NCBI RefSeq assembly: GCF_002209355.2
Contig: NZ_CP106855.1
Location: 2,914,001 to 2,978,000 of the forward strand
Direction of reading: 5' to 3'
DNA from: Bdellovibrio sp. SKB1291214
GTDB lineage: Bacteria; Bdellovibrionota; Bdellovibrionia; Bdellovibrionales; Bdellovibrionaceae
Length of the DNA stretch: 64,000 bases
In this document: positions 8,732 through 17,044 of the stretch, piece after piece
Position numbering within the stretch: the first letter of the stretch is position 1
How the letters are laid out: every line of letters starts with the position of its first letter
The notes under the pieces: model-generated
What the model was told of the DNA's origin: nothing
Databases searched by the model: none
The model's input: only the letters and a program-made list of their open reading frames with translations
Program-made: the position numbers and the translations under genes

Positions 8732-10489
8732 GTGCAAAAACTCTGTGCGTTTATGTCTGCATTGCTATTTTTTTTATTTTCTTCATCTGTCTTTGCTAAA
8801 GATTGGAATGTCACCGTCCTTTATTGGAGCATGAAAATCGAAGGCCAAGTGGCCATGCGTAAAGGGCTTGAAGAACAAGTTCAAGTTTTCAATTCTGCGC
8901 ACAAGGGAAAGCAGCAAATCAAGCTCACGTCTTACGTCGCCGGCGAAGGTCGCAAAGGCGTTGAAAATCAGGCCGAGCAAATGCAGCAAGCTTTAAAAGA
9001 CAAACCCGATGCAATTATCGTTCAGCCAACAGATAACTCGACACTGGTATCCGGTCTGAAAGAGGCGAATACATTAAACATCCCCGTGATCGCATTTGAT
9101 CAATACATCGTTAATGGTGAATTAGCGTCTTATATCACGAGTGCGAATTATGCCGCTGGCCGTGAAAATGGCGCCTATATCAGTTCGTTGTTTGGGTCAG
9201 AGCGAGTCATTAAAATTGCCGTCTTTGAATACCCTTCTGTATCAGCTACGACGGAACGCGTGGATGGCTTTTTCGATTCTTTGCGAGCCGAACACGTCCA
9301 ATTTAAAGTGGTCGGCGTCTATCAAGCGGTTGATCCTGTCTCCGGGAAAGCAGCTGTGTCTCAGTTTCTTAAGGAATTTCCCAATAAAGGCAGTGTTGAT
9401 GTTGTATTTACGGTGAATGACGGCGGTGGTTTGGAAATAGTAAAAGAACTTCAAGCCAAGAAACGCACTGAAATTAAGCACGTCACGTTTGATGGTGATC
9501 CCGAGTCCGTGCAAAATCTGCGTTCGAATAAGTTGACTGTGATCAACTCGGCTCAATATTGCGGTGAGCTTGGACGAGAAACCACAAGAACTTTGATTCG
9601 CGTTCTAAACGGTCAGCCCGTGGAAAAGAAGATTCGCATTCCCACATTTGCTATCACCCGAAACAATATCGCCGAATATCCGGGATGGATGGGGACTCCG
9701 AAAAGCTTATTACCTCCAAAACCCCCCGTCGTTGCTGCAAAAGTGCCCCAAGAATTAGATCAAAATAATAAACGTATTATCCGTATTGGAACCACAGCTC
9801 TGTGTCCCTATATCTGCGAAAAAAATCCTGGTGTCTGGACGGGATATGTTTTTGAAATGTTAAAGGAGACAGCGCAAGAAATGGGTGTGGAGCTGCGTTT
9901 AGAAAACGTACCTCCGTCACGCTTTAAGCAGGGGCTCCAGGTGCGCAAGCTCGATTACATTATCGCGCCGGAATATCTTGTGCGCTATATGGATGATATT
10001 TCGGTGGTGGGTCCGCAACTGGGAGTCAACTATACCGGCGCCTTGCTGCCCGTGGACAAAAAAGCACCTGCGGTGATCGATCCCCAGTCGTTGGAAAAAT
10101 CCCGTCTCATCTATTTTGATATCGCTTTGCAGGATGGTCGGATCGAGAACGAGTTCAAGGGTCAGAAAATGCATAAACTTTCGGGTTCTGACGTGGTTCA
10201 AAGAATGTTTAGGATTGTCGCCCAAAAACGTATGGATGTGGCCTTGGGGGATTATAATGTTCTTCGCTATTATCTTTTAAGGGAGAAGGGGCAGCAGTTT
10301 GCATTGCATCCGACATCTATCACTGGATTTAGCTTTCTGGTCCTGGTGGGTCTTAAGAAGAACCCCCAGGTTTCCTTATTGGGCGACGGACTGACGGATT
10401 GGCTGGCGCACGCACGCAGCAATGGTCGACTGGCGCAAATATTAGGGCGCTACAATCTGACGGACTGGAACATGCTGACTCGCGATTAA
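8732..10489 (+). CDS. fused type 1/type 2 periplasmic binding protein, copy 2
   Basis: This 585-aa protein is the tandem paralogue of the preceding gene and is alike over its whole length by eye. It has a signal peptide to about residue 22 (S-V-F-A|K-D-W), a type 1 sugar-type fold to about 318, a linker richer in proline (P-P-K-P-P-V-V-A-A), and a type 2 SBP_bac_3-like fold to the end with the same C-P-Y-I-C pair near 357-361. The best-kept blocks are Y-W-S-M-K-I-E-G-Q, N-D-G-G-G-L-E-I-V-K and G-L-K-K-N-P-Q-V. The main differences lie in the linker and in surface stretches. This suggests an old duplication kept under selection, possibly with a different ligand. It starts with GTG, 38 bp after the first copy. 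Confidence 0.85.
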   Translation: MQKLCAFMSALLFFLFSSSVFAKDWNVTVLYWSMKIEGQVAMRKGLEEQVQVFNSAHKGKQQIKLTSYVAGEGRKGVENQAEQMQQALKDKPDAIIVQPTDNSTLVSGLKEANTLNIPVIAFDQYIVNGELASYITSANYAAGRENGAYISSLFGSERVIKIAVFEYPSVSATTERVDGFFDSLRAEHVQFKVVGVYQAVDPVSGKAAVSQFLKEFPNKGSVDVVFTVNDGGGLEIVKELQAKKRTEIKHVTFDGDPESVQNLRSNKLTVINSAQYCGELGRETTRTLIRVLNGQPVEKKIRIPTFAITRNNIAEYPGWMGTPKSLLPPKPPVVAAKVPQELDQNNKRIIRIGTTALCPYICEKNPGVWTGYVFEMLKETAQEMGVELRLENVPPSRFKQGLQVRKLDYIIAPEYLVRYMDDISVVGPQLGVNYTGALLPVDKKAPAVIDPQSLEKSRLIYFDIALQDGRIENEFKGQKMHKLSGSDVVQRMFRIVAQKRMDVALGDYNVLRYYLLREKGQQFALHPTSITGFSFLVLVGLKKNPQVSLLGDGLTDWLAHARSNGRLAQILGRYNLTDWNMLTRD

Positions 10490-10548
10490 AATATTGATTT
10501 TATAGCGAAAAATACATAATCATAGAAGGTCAGTTGAAAGGGCTTTCT

Positions 10549-11940
10549 ATGCAAACAACTCTGGTTAAATCACTTTTTAGAGAAACTGAAAAATTCCTGG
10601 ATAAAGAAGTCCAAATGTCGGGCTGGGTTCGTAAGATCCGTGACCAAAAGAATTTCGGCTTTATCGAGTTGAATGACGGCTCTTTCTTTAAAGGTGTTCA
10701 AGTTGTTTTCGACGAAAAAATGTCAAACTTCGACGAAGTTGCAAAGCTTTCTATCGCAAGCTCGATCATCGTGACGGGTAAAGTCGTTAAGTCGCAAGGT
10801 GCGGGGCAGACTTTTGAAGTTTTGGCTTCTAAAGTTGAAGTGATTCAAAAAGCAGCTGCAGAATATCCCCTTCAAAACAAACGCCATAGTTTTGAGTATC
10901 TGCGCGAGATCGCTCACTTGCGTCCGCGTGGTAACACGTTCTCTGCAGTATTCCGTGTGCGTTCTGTGCTTGCTTACGCGATTCATAAGTTTTTCCAGGA
11001 TCAAAACTTCGTGTATGTGAACACGCCCATCATCACAGGCTCTGATGCTGAGGGTGCTGGCGAAATGTTCCGTGTCACCACATTGAAATTGGATAACCCG
11101 CCAAAAACAGCCGACGGAAAAATCGATGCTTCCAAAGATTTCTTTGGTAAGGAAACGAACCTGACAGTTTCTGGTCAGTTGAATGGTGAAACATTCTGCG
11201 CGGCTTTCCGTGATATCTACACATTCGGTCCTACATTCCGTGCTGAAAATTCAAATACATCTCGTCATGCAGCTGAGTTCTGGATGATCGAGCCAGAGAT
11301 CGCATTTGCTGATTTGTCAGCGAATATGGAATTGGCTGAAGACATGATTAAGTACATCATCCGCTATGTGATGGAACAATGCCCAGAGGAGATGGAGTTC
11401 TTTAACCAATTCATCGAAAAAGGCTTGTTCGATAAATTGAACAACGTTTTGAACAACAACTTTGCTCGCGTGACTTACACAGAAGCTATCGAGATTTTGA
11501 AAAAATCTGGTAAGAAATTCGAATTCAACGTTGAATGGGGAATTGACATGCAATCTGAGCATGAAAGATTCCTTGCTGAAGAGCACTTCAAGCGTCCTGT
11601 ATTCGTGACGGATTATCCGAAGGAAATCAAAGCGTTCTATATGAAATTGAATGCTGATGGTAAGACAGTGCGTGCAATGGACTTGCTTGCTCCGGGTATC
11701 GGTGAAATCATCGGTGGGTCACAACGGGAAGACAACCTCGAGATCCTAGAGTCTCGTATGAAAGGCCATGGTCTTCATCTTGAGGATTACTCTTTCTATA
11801 CAGATCTTCGTAAATACGGCAGCTTCCCGCACGCGGGTTATGGTCTGGGCTTCGAGCGTATGTTGATGTACGTAACAGGCATGACAAACATTCGTGATGT
11901 GATCCCGTTTCCACGCACGCCGAACAACGCTCTATTCTAG
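10549..11940 (+). CDS. asnS: asparaginyl-tRNA synthetase
   Basis: This is a class IIb aminoacyl-tRNA synthetase that charges tRNA-Asn; about 463 aa from this start, normal for AsnRS. The N-terminal OB-fold anticodon-binding domain spans about 10-120 ([12 protein letters not shown] near 16-27). The catalytic core carries motif 2 ([11 protein letters not shown]) and motif 3 (G-Y-G-L-G-F-E-R near 430). The ending P-R-T-P-N-N-A-L-F is that of AsnRS rather than AspRS. The ATG at 10549 is preferred because GAAAGGG lies 6 nt upstream. An in-frame TTG at 10534 would add five residues. A bidirectional terminator follows the stop. Confidence 0.95.
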   Translation: MQTTLVKSLFRETEKFLDKEVQMSGWVRKIRDQKNFGFIELNDGSFFKGVQVVFDEKMSNFDEVAKLSIASSIIVTGKVVKSQGAGQTFEVLASKVEVIQKAAAEYPLQNKRHSFEYLREIAHLRPRGNTFSAVFRVRSVLAYAIHKFFQDQNFVYVNTPIITGSDAEGAGEMFRVTTLKLDNPPKTADGKIDASKDFFGKETNLTVSGQLNGETFCAAFRDIYTFGPTFRAENSNTSRHAAEFWMIEPEIAFADLSANMELAEDMIKYIIRYVMEQCPEEMEFFNQFIEKGLFDKLNNVLNNNFARVTYTEAIEILKKSGKKFEFNVEWGIDMQSEHERFLAEEHFKRPVFVTDYPKEIKAFYMKLNADGKTVRAMDLLAPGIGEIIGGSQREDNLEILESRMKGHGLHLEDYSFYTDLRKYGSFPHAGYGLGFERMLMYVTGMTNIRDVIPFPRTPNNALF

Positions 11941-11945
11941 AGAAC

Positions 11946-11977
11946 AAAAAAAGGCTGCTTCACAAGCAGCCTTTTTT
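11946..11977. terminator. bidirectional rho-independent terminator
   Basis: A GGCTGCTT/AAGCAGCC perfect 8-bp stem with a 3-nt loop is flanked by seven A and six T, so it can stop transcription in both directions. It separates the converging asnS and TMEM175-like genes. Confidence 0.9.
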
Positions 11978-11979
11978 AT

Positions 11980-12555
11980 TTAATGCGCGGGTTGTTTTTC
12001 AATACGTGTATCGGGGATGACCCAGATAGCGGCCACGATCACGTACATCGCACATGCCACCCACACATTCACGAAAGCCAGACCCATTCCCGTGATGTAT
12101 AGCACCGGGGAGATCTTGCCTTTCAGATCTTTGCCAAGGGCTTGTCGCAAATGTTGGTTTTTCTGACCTCCACAGGTCAGGGCCTGAACCAAAAGATAAT
12201 ATGCCACGGCCGAGGCTAATAAAACCAAGCCGTACATGAAGACCGGCCAAGCACCAAAGTGGTTTTCACCCATCCACGCCGTTGTGACGGGAATTAAGGA
12301 CAACCAAAACAGCAGATGCAGGTTTGCCCACATCGATCTGCCGTCCACTTCCTCAATAGAATGAATAAGATGGTGATGATTGTTCCAGTAAATCCCCACA
12401 TAAATAAAGCTGAGGATATAGGAGAAAAGCACCGGCCACAGCGGCAACAGGTCTTCCAGATGATCCCCATGGGGAACTTTAAGTTCCAAGACCATGATGG
12501 TGATAATGATAGCTAAAACCCCGTCGCTAAATGCTTCTAAACGGCCTTTTTTCAT
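11980..12555 (-). CDS. TMEM175/DUF1211-family ion channel protein
   Basis: This integral membrane protein has 191 aa and about six hydrophobic segments. The N-terminal stretch R-L-E-A-F-S-D-G-V-L-A-I (residues 5-16) carries the FSD motif that lines the pore of bacterial TMEM175 potassium channels (DUF1211). The family assembles as oligomers in the inner membrane and conducts K+, though the physiological role in bacteria is not well known. The start has AGGA a few bases upstream, and the gene ends at the shared terminator with asnS. The tRNA-Val gene lies 40 bp upstream on the same strand, so read-through from it is possible. Confidence 0.85.
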   Translation of the reverse strand: MKKGRLEAFSDGVLAIIITIMVLELKVPHGDHLEDLLPLWPVLFSYILSFIYVGIYWNNHHHLIHSIEEVDGRSMWANLHLLFWLSLIPVTTAWMGENHFGAWPVFMYGLVLLASAVAYYLLVQALTCGGQKNQHLRQALGKDLKGKISPVLYITGMGLAFVNVWVACAMYVIVAAIWVIPDTRIEKQPAH

Positions 12556-12595
12556 ATGGTCCTATTTTGAATTTTAAAATGAGAGAGAAAGAATT

Positions 12596-12671
12596 TGGTG
12601 CGAATAACTGGACTTGAACCAGTGACCTCTTCCATGTCAAGGAAGCGCGCTACCAACTACGCTATATCCGC
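12596..12671 (-). tRNA. tRNA-Val (anticodon GAC)
   Basis: A full cloverleaf folds on the minus strand. The acceptor GCGGATA pairs with TATTCGC, the D stem is GCGT/GCGC, the anticodon stem CTTCC/GGAAG holds the loop TTGACAT (anticodon GAC), and the T stem ACTGG/CCAGT holds the loop TTCAAGT. The discriminator is A and the CCA end is encoded. The length is 76 nt. Confidence 0.93.
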
Positions 12672-12840
12672 ACATAATTGGAGATATAAACCTATACGGC
12701 TGGCCGGGTATCCGCAAGAAATGACACACTCAGTAACCGGAGCGGGTGTGGATTTGTCCTCAACTTGAGCTTTGTTGGCCTTAGTTTTCAACGTTTGCAA
12801 TTACAGCAGTGCCGGCGTTCAATCTTTAAAGGAGGCAAAG

Positions 12841-13452
12841 ATGATTGATTTTTATACAGCTCACACACCGAATGGCCGCAAGGTTTGGATCATGCTTGAG
12901 GAACTTGGCATTCCCTACACTTTGCATGAAATCAATCTTCAAAAGAATGAGCAAAAAACGCCGGAGTTTTTGGCGATGAATCCGAACGGCCGTATTCCAG
13001 TGATTGTTGATAATACGCCGGTGGGGCCGGTCACGGTGTTTGAGAGTGCGGCGATTCTTTATTATCTGGCTTCAAAGTATGAGGGTCGTTTCTTTGGCTA
13101 TGGTTTGGATGAGCGCACCCATGTGATGGAATGGATGATGTTCCAAATGTCTGCTGTGGGACCAAATTTTGGAAATTTAAATTACGGGCACAATTATATG
13201 AATCCGAAAGTGCCTGCGTTTATCGAACGCTTTGAAAAGGAAAGCCTCCGCATCGTGGGAGTCTTGGAAATTCAATTGGGGAAAAATGACTATCTTGCTG
13301 GGGGCAATTATACCGTCGCAGATATGTGTAATTACCCATGGGTAGCTGCAATGCTTGAAAGACAACCCCAACTATTTGTCGATGCCCCGAAGGTTAAGCA
13401 ATGGGCTCGGAAGATTTCTGAGCGTCCTGCGGTTCGCAAGGGGATGGCTTAA
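12841..13452 (+). CDS. glutathione S-transferase family protein (YghU/YfcG-like)
   Basis: This 203-aa cytosolic protein has the two-domain GST layout. A thioredoxin fold spans about 1-80 (I-D-F-Y-T-A-H-T-P-N-G-R-K-V at the start, cis-Pro in G-R-I-P-V-I near 48, E-S-A-A-I-L-Y-Y-L near 64). The rest is an all-helical domain ending in Y-L-A-G-G-N-Y-T-V-A-D-M and a conserved R-P-A-V-R-K-G. The T-P-N-G start and the central M-F-Q-M-S-A-V-G-P are like Nu-class enzymes, which act as glutathione-disulfide-dependent oxidoreductases. The ATG is chosen because AGGAGG stands 6 nt upstream; the frame is open to a TTG at 12772, but nothing supports that start. Its last 59 bp overlap the 3' end of ttcA on the other strand. 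Confidence 0.85.
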   Translation: MIDFYTAHTPNGRKVWIMLEELGIPYTLHEINLQKNEQKTPEFLAMNPNGRIPVIVDNTPVGPVTVFESAAILYYLASKYEGRFFGYGLDERTHVMEWMMFQMSAVGPNFGNLNYGHNYMNPKVPAFIERFEKESLRIVGVLEIQLGKNDYLAGGNYTVADMCNYPWVAAMLERQPQLFVDAPKVKQWARKISERPAVRKGMA

Positions 13453-14218
13453 GGCCTTTGAAATCCCATAAAGCCTGGTCAAGCATTTGGCTGGGCTTTA
13501 CGTTTCCTAACGCATTTTGAATGGTCGAATAGATATTTGGAATTTCTTTTTCTAAATCTCGCACCAATTTTTTTACACGCTGGCGCTTTAAACCATCTTG
13601 AGATCCACAAAGATTGCATGGAATGATTGGAAAATTCCAATCAGCGGCAAGCGCTTCGATATCACGTTCCGAAACATAGGCCAGCGGACGAAGTAAAATA
13701 TTACGCCCATCATCTGAACGAAGTTTGGGTGGCATCGCCGCCGTTTGGCCCGCATAGAACATGTTTAACAAAGTCGTATGAACAACGTCATCGCGGTGAT
13801 GGCCCAAAGCCATTTTCGTGAAACCAAGGTTGTGGGCATAATCGTAAAGAATTCCACGACGGAGTCGAGAGCATAACGAGCAGAAGGTTGCTCCTTTTGA
13901 TTTTTCTTTAACAATGGAATAAGTGTCTTTTTCGATCACATGAAGCTTTACACCTAAGGACTCAATCCAGACTTTGAAATTCGTGGCGTCGAAACCCGGT
14001 TGCTTTTGATCCAAAATCGCCGCTTCGATTTCAAAGTGACGCTCGGAACGTCTTTGAATTTCGGTTAAAAGCGCCAGCAAAACGCTTGAATCCTTGCCCC
14101 CAGACACACAAACCATCACCTTGTCGCCATCTTCGATCATGTTAAAATCATTCAGTGCTTGAACGATTTGTTTGCGGATTTTAATGGCGAGTGGGTGCTC
14201 AAAGTTGATTTGTGACAT
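13394..14218 (-). CDS. ttcA: tRNA 2-thiocytidine(32) synthetase TtcA
   Basis: This PP-loop ATPase thiolates cytidine 32 of some tRNAs using a 4Fe-4S cluster. From the ATG at 14218 the product has 274 aa. The PP-loop S-G-G-K-D-S is at 39-44, and two Cys-x-x-Cys pairs (C-S-L-C near 120, C-N-L-C near 208) are the cluster ligands expected in TtcA. An in-frame ATG at 14245 would add nine residues; neither start has a good ribosome site. The start overlaps the end of the upstream mscS-like gene by 20 bp, so translation may be coupled. The C-terminal tail (about the last 19 codons) is encoded opposite the end of the GST gene. Confidence 0.92.
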   Translation of the reverse strand: MSQINFEHPLAIKIRKQIVQALNDFNMIEDGDKVMVCVSGGKDSSVLLALLTEIQRRSERHFEIEAAILDQKQPGFDATNFKVWIESLGVKLHVIEKDTYSIVKEKSKGATFCSLCSRLRRGILYDYAHNLGFTKMALGHHRDDVVHTTLLNMFYAGQTAAMPPKLRSDDGRNILLRPLAYVSERDIEALAADWNFPIIPCNLCGSQDGLKRQRVKKLVRDLEKEIPNIYSTIQNALGNVKPSQMLDQALWDFKGLKPSPCEPQDAQKSSEPIA

Positions 14219-15257
14219 CGGGGCTATTTTTAGTCGAAACTTCAACGACTTGTCGAGCTAATTTAATGCCTGCCGATGTCAGTTCCGCGATACCGCGGGT
14301 ATAAACTTTGTCTCCAATGCTGTATTGGGCGCTGTAATGGTCAATAAAGTAAATTATTTTCAGTTCGACCCAGTTTTCGTTGGTATCAGACACATAGGCC
14401 CAGGGTGCCGGGATGCCGCGAACTTCGCCAATACCCGCGACAATTTTCTCTAAGATTTGCTTGGCGTGCTCGATATTTGAGCCATAAGCCAGACGGAAGA
14501 TTTGACGACGTAAAATCGGGTTGTCCGGCGGGGAGAAGTTCGAGATTTGTGCATTTGCCATAAAGCGATTCGAGAAAGTGATGACTTCATCAGAAAAACC
14601 AATCAGTGTTGTCGATCTCCACGAAATTTCTTTCACTTGCCCAGTGGCTTTTTGAATGCCACTTGTGATCTCTAGCCAGTCGCCAATTTCAAAATTGCGA
14701 TCCAGCTGCAAAGAAATTCCGGCAAAAAGATTTCCCAGAGTATCTTGCAGAGCCAAACCGAGAATGACGGATGCTGCGGCCGATGTCGCAAGCAGTGGTC
14801 CGAGCTCCAATCCAAAAATGCGATTGATACCCCAGAATAAAAGAGCGATCGACATGATCAATGAAAAAATATTAACCAAAAGCAGGGGAACCCCATGCTT
14901 CATAGATCCTAGGAAAAGGTACTGGAGTACCATGAGGCGAGCTGTTTTCACAAATACGATATTCGCCCAGATAAAAGTCATCACAGCGACATAGGGCGTG
15001 AAGCGATTCAAAGAGCCGAGTTGTGCTTCAGAACTTTGCATGAAAATAAATAAAACAAAAAGAAAACTTAGAATAACAAAGTGACGCAGCAAGAGTCTGA
15101 AATGATTGCGAATACTTTTATGGCGCTCGTCGCTGACTTCTTTTAGAAAAAATTTGTAAAACAACCAGGCGATGGCAAGAAGACTTCCGATCAGGATGTA
15201 ACCTTCTAATTGGAGAATGTCGTATAGAACCTGAATTTTGATAAACTTCTCTGCCAT
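14199..15257 (-). CDS. MscS-family mechanosensitive channel
   Basis: This 352-aa inner-membrane protein has about five hydrophobic helices in the first 190 residues, then the soluble MscS beta domain and an alpha/beta C-terminus. The pore-helix and beta-domain junction reads A-A-A-S-V-I-L-G-L-A-L-Q-D-T-L-G-N-L-F-A-G (about 163-183) and is followed by G-D-W-L-E-I, both typical of the family. These channels release solutes after hypo-osmotic shock. The C-terminus lacks a nucleotide-binding domain. A TATACT -10-like box with a weak -35 (TCGACT) lies about 30 nt upstream of the start, and GGAG is present 11 nt before the ATG. The gene overlaps ttcA downstream. Confidence 0.9.
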   Translation of the reverse strand: MAEKFIKIQVLYDILQLEGYILIGSLLAIAWLFYKFFLKEVSDERHKSIRNHFRLLLRHFVILSFLFVLFIFMQSSEAQLGSLNRFTPYVAVMTFIWANIVFVKTARLMVLQYLFLGSMKHGVPLLLVNIFSLIMSIALLFWGINRIFGLELGPLLATSAAASVILGLALQDTLGNLFAGISLQLDRNFEIGDWLEITSGIQKATGQVKEISWRSTTLIGFSDEVITFSNRFMANAQISNFSPPDNPILRRQIFRLAYGSNIEHAKQILEKIVAGIGEVRGIPAPWAYVSDTNENWVELKIIYFIDHYSAQYSIGDKVYTRGIAELTSAGIKLARQVVEVSTKNSPDVTNQL

Positions 15258-15371
15258 GATTTATAAATCTCCGTTAACCCTTAGTATAGTGATCAAATTT
15301 TAGTCTAGTCGAGCAGAAATTTTTTTCTCCAAATCATTTGGGAGCTGCGTCGGTGCGCCGATAAGCCCTTC

Positions 15372-16922
15372 ATGAGAAAACATATATTAATCATGAGTGC
15401 TTCCGTTTTACTTGCTGCCTGTGGCCAGCAGTATTCCGTTGCTATTGATGGTATGGCCTCTCAGACCGTTTCAGATATCGCCTGCAAAAATCAGCAATTG
15501 GAAGAAAAACTGTACGACGGACTTAAAAGTTATTTGATTGAACAAAAATCAATCCCGACCGCGACAGAGTTGAAAGCCGCTATGAAAACTCACGTCGACC
15601 AGTTGGCACAAGACAATCCGCGCATGACATCATCGCAAGTGGCAAAGCTTCAGGATGATCTTGATAGCCTCGTGGACTCACTCTTAAGCGAGGCTCCACA
15701 AGGCGAGCGTGTTGAAACTCCTGAGCAATTACTCGGATTACTGTCAGGAATTGATGTGGGTGATCGCTCGACAACTTTCCGGGCGTATATTCAAGATCGT
15801 GTGCGCAATGACTTCAATCAATTGTCGGTGACTGTGAACTCAATGGATCTATCGTGTTCAAACACAGAATCCGCGTCAGCCACCCCAACCAACGAAGATG
15901 GTTCGACATCGGCAGCCGCTGCCCCAACTCCACAAATTGAAGCAAATCCTGACTATGCTTATCACAGAAGACAGGCCCTCGCAGCGGGTGTCCCTCTGGC
16001 GGTTTTTGGCGAGCGTTGGGCTTTGGCTACTGCTTATCAGTCTTGCAACAGTTTGGAAATTCCGGCACTGGATAACACTGTGCCAGATATCAAAGGGATT
16101 GCGATCACGGGCAAGCATTCTGATGGCGTGGGCAATAAGCGTTCGATCGCAAGTTTAACGCAAGTTCAAGCAACTCATCCTTATTTGAATCAAGTATCAA
16201 CTTATGGTTCCGGTTGTTTCAACGTCCGACAAAATCCGTTGATCTATGATTATGGCGGCAAGCCCTATGCAACGACTTCTAAAACATCACCCATTGATCT
16301 ATTTAAAAATAGTGGGGATGGAACAAGTGTTTTGGGCATTGATTGCTCGGGTTACGTTTACACCTCCATGGCCACGGCGGGGTTGCGCTTAAAAGAAGGT
16401 CGCTCTTTGAAAGCATCTGACTCTTGGGCGTGGGGTTCAACTTCCTACGTCGAGCCTGCAAAAAATGGTTTAACATGTTTAAGTAAAATCACGGTCACAC
16501 CTGCAATGAGTTTACAAGCAGGTGATATCGTGGCTGTTCCTGGACACGTGATCATTATCGATAAGGTGGGTGCCGACCCCTTTGGTATTGCGAACGCTCA
16601 GGCGGCAAGCGATTGCAGCAAACTTACTTCAGACGGTTTTGATTTTACGGTGGCGCAAAGTTCACCAAGTAAAGAGGGCGTGGGTATCAATCACTCTTTA
16701 GCTAAGGACTATTTGCCCACAAGTGAGAAAATGCAGGCAGGTTTGCAAAAGTATGCTTACTACGCGTGTCTTGCTAAATTTAATGCTAAAAATTATACAC
16801 CAAGTTTGGGCACTTTATCGGTGGTACGTCATAAAGGAACCAAAGCTTGTACGGATACGCGCGTCGTTTTATCTCGAGAAAGCTGCATCCAGTCGTGTTC
16901 GTCATCTGCATTTACGCAGTAA
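15372..16922 (+). CDS. NlpC/P60-like lipoprotein, putative peptidoglycan hydrolase
   Basis: The 516-aa product has a lipobox (S-V-L-L-A-A-C, Cys 17). Residues about 35-160 are helical and charged, and about 165-190 are low-complexity Ser/Ala/Thr/Pro. The C-terminal half contains G-I-D-C-S-G-Y-V-Y with the putative nucleophile Cys 325, then L-Q-A-G-D-I-V-A-V-P-G-H with His 392. That order and spacing fit the NlpC/P60 fold of cell-wall endopeptidases (the third polar residue was not assigned). The product probably sits in the outer membrane facing the periplasm. No ribosome site precedes the ATG; a GATAAG hexamer 6 nt upstream could be a -10 box of a leaderless transcript. A terminator follows, and the next gene is also a cell-wall enzyme. 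Confidence 0.75.
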   Translation: MRKHILIMSASVLLAACGQQYSVAIDGMASQTVSDIACKNQQLEEKLYDGLKSYLIEQKSIPTATELKAAMKTHVDQLAQDNPRMTSSQVAKLQDDLDSLVDSLLSEAPQGERVETPEQLLGLLSGIDVGDRSTTFRAYIQDRVRNDFNQLSVTVNSMDLSCSNTESASATPTNEDGSTSAAAAPTPQIEANPDYAYHRRQALAAGVPLAVFGERWALATAYQSCNSLEIPALDNTVPDIKGIAITGKHSDGVGNKRSIASLTQVQATHPYLNQVSTYGSGCFNVRQNPLIYDYGGKPYATTSKTSPIDLFKNSGDGTSVLGIDCSGYVYTSMATAGLRLKEGRSLKASDSWAWGSTSYVEPAKNGLTCLSKITVTPAMSLQAGDIVAVPGHVIIIDKVGADPFGIANAQAASDCSKLTSDGFDFTVAQSSPSKEGVGINHSLAKDYLPTSEKMQAGLQKYAYYACLAKFNAKNYTPSLGTLSVVRHKGTKACTDTRVVLSRESCIQSCSSSAFTQ

Positions 16923-16951
16923 TTTTTCTGAAAAAAGGAAATGACTTCAGA

Positions 16952-16977
16952 GGGCTCCATGATATGGGACCCTTTTT
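16952..16977 (+). terminator. rho-independent terminator
   Basis: GGGCTCCAT and ATGGGACCC form a 9-bp stem (one mismatch, one G-T) with a GAT loop, followed by TTTTT. It lies 29 bp after the stop of the NlpC/P60-like gene. Confidence 0.75.
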
Positions 16978-17009
16978 AATTATAAAAGAGAAATATCAGT
17001 AAGAAGTGT

Positions 17010-17037
17010 TTGCATAGAGCTTTTGCTGGGCTATAAC
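17010..17037 (+). promoter_or_regulatory. putative L,D-transpeptidase promoter, leaderless arrangement
   Basis: TTGCAT (17010-17015), a 16-nt spacer and TATAAC (17032-17037) are followed by 7 nt and the ATG at 17045. No Shine-Dalgarno sequence lies in the 7-nt gap, so the mRNA would begin at or beside the start codon. Confidence 0.5.
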
Positions 17038-17044
17038 CGCTGCC

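Noticed and set aside
12772-12840. 23-codon N-terminal extension of the GST gene from a TTG
   Set aside because: The ATG at 12841 has AGGAGG at a good distance and matches the start of the GST fold.
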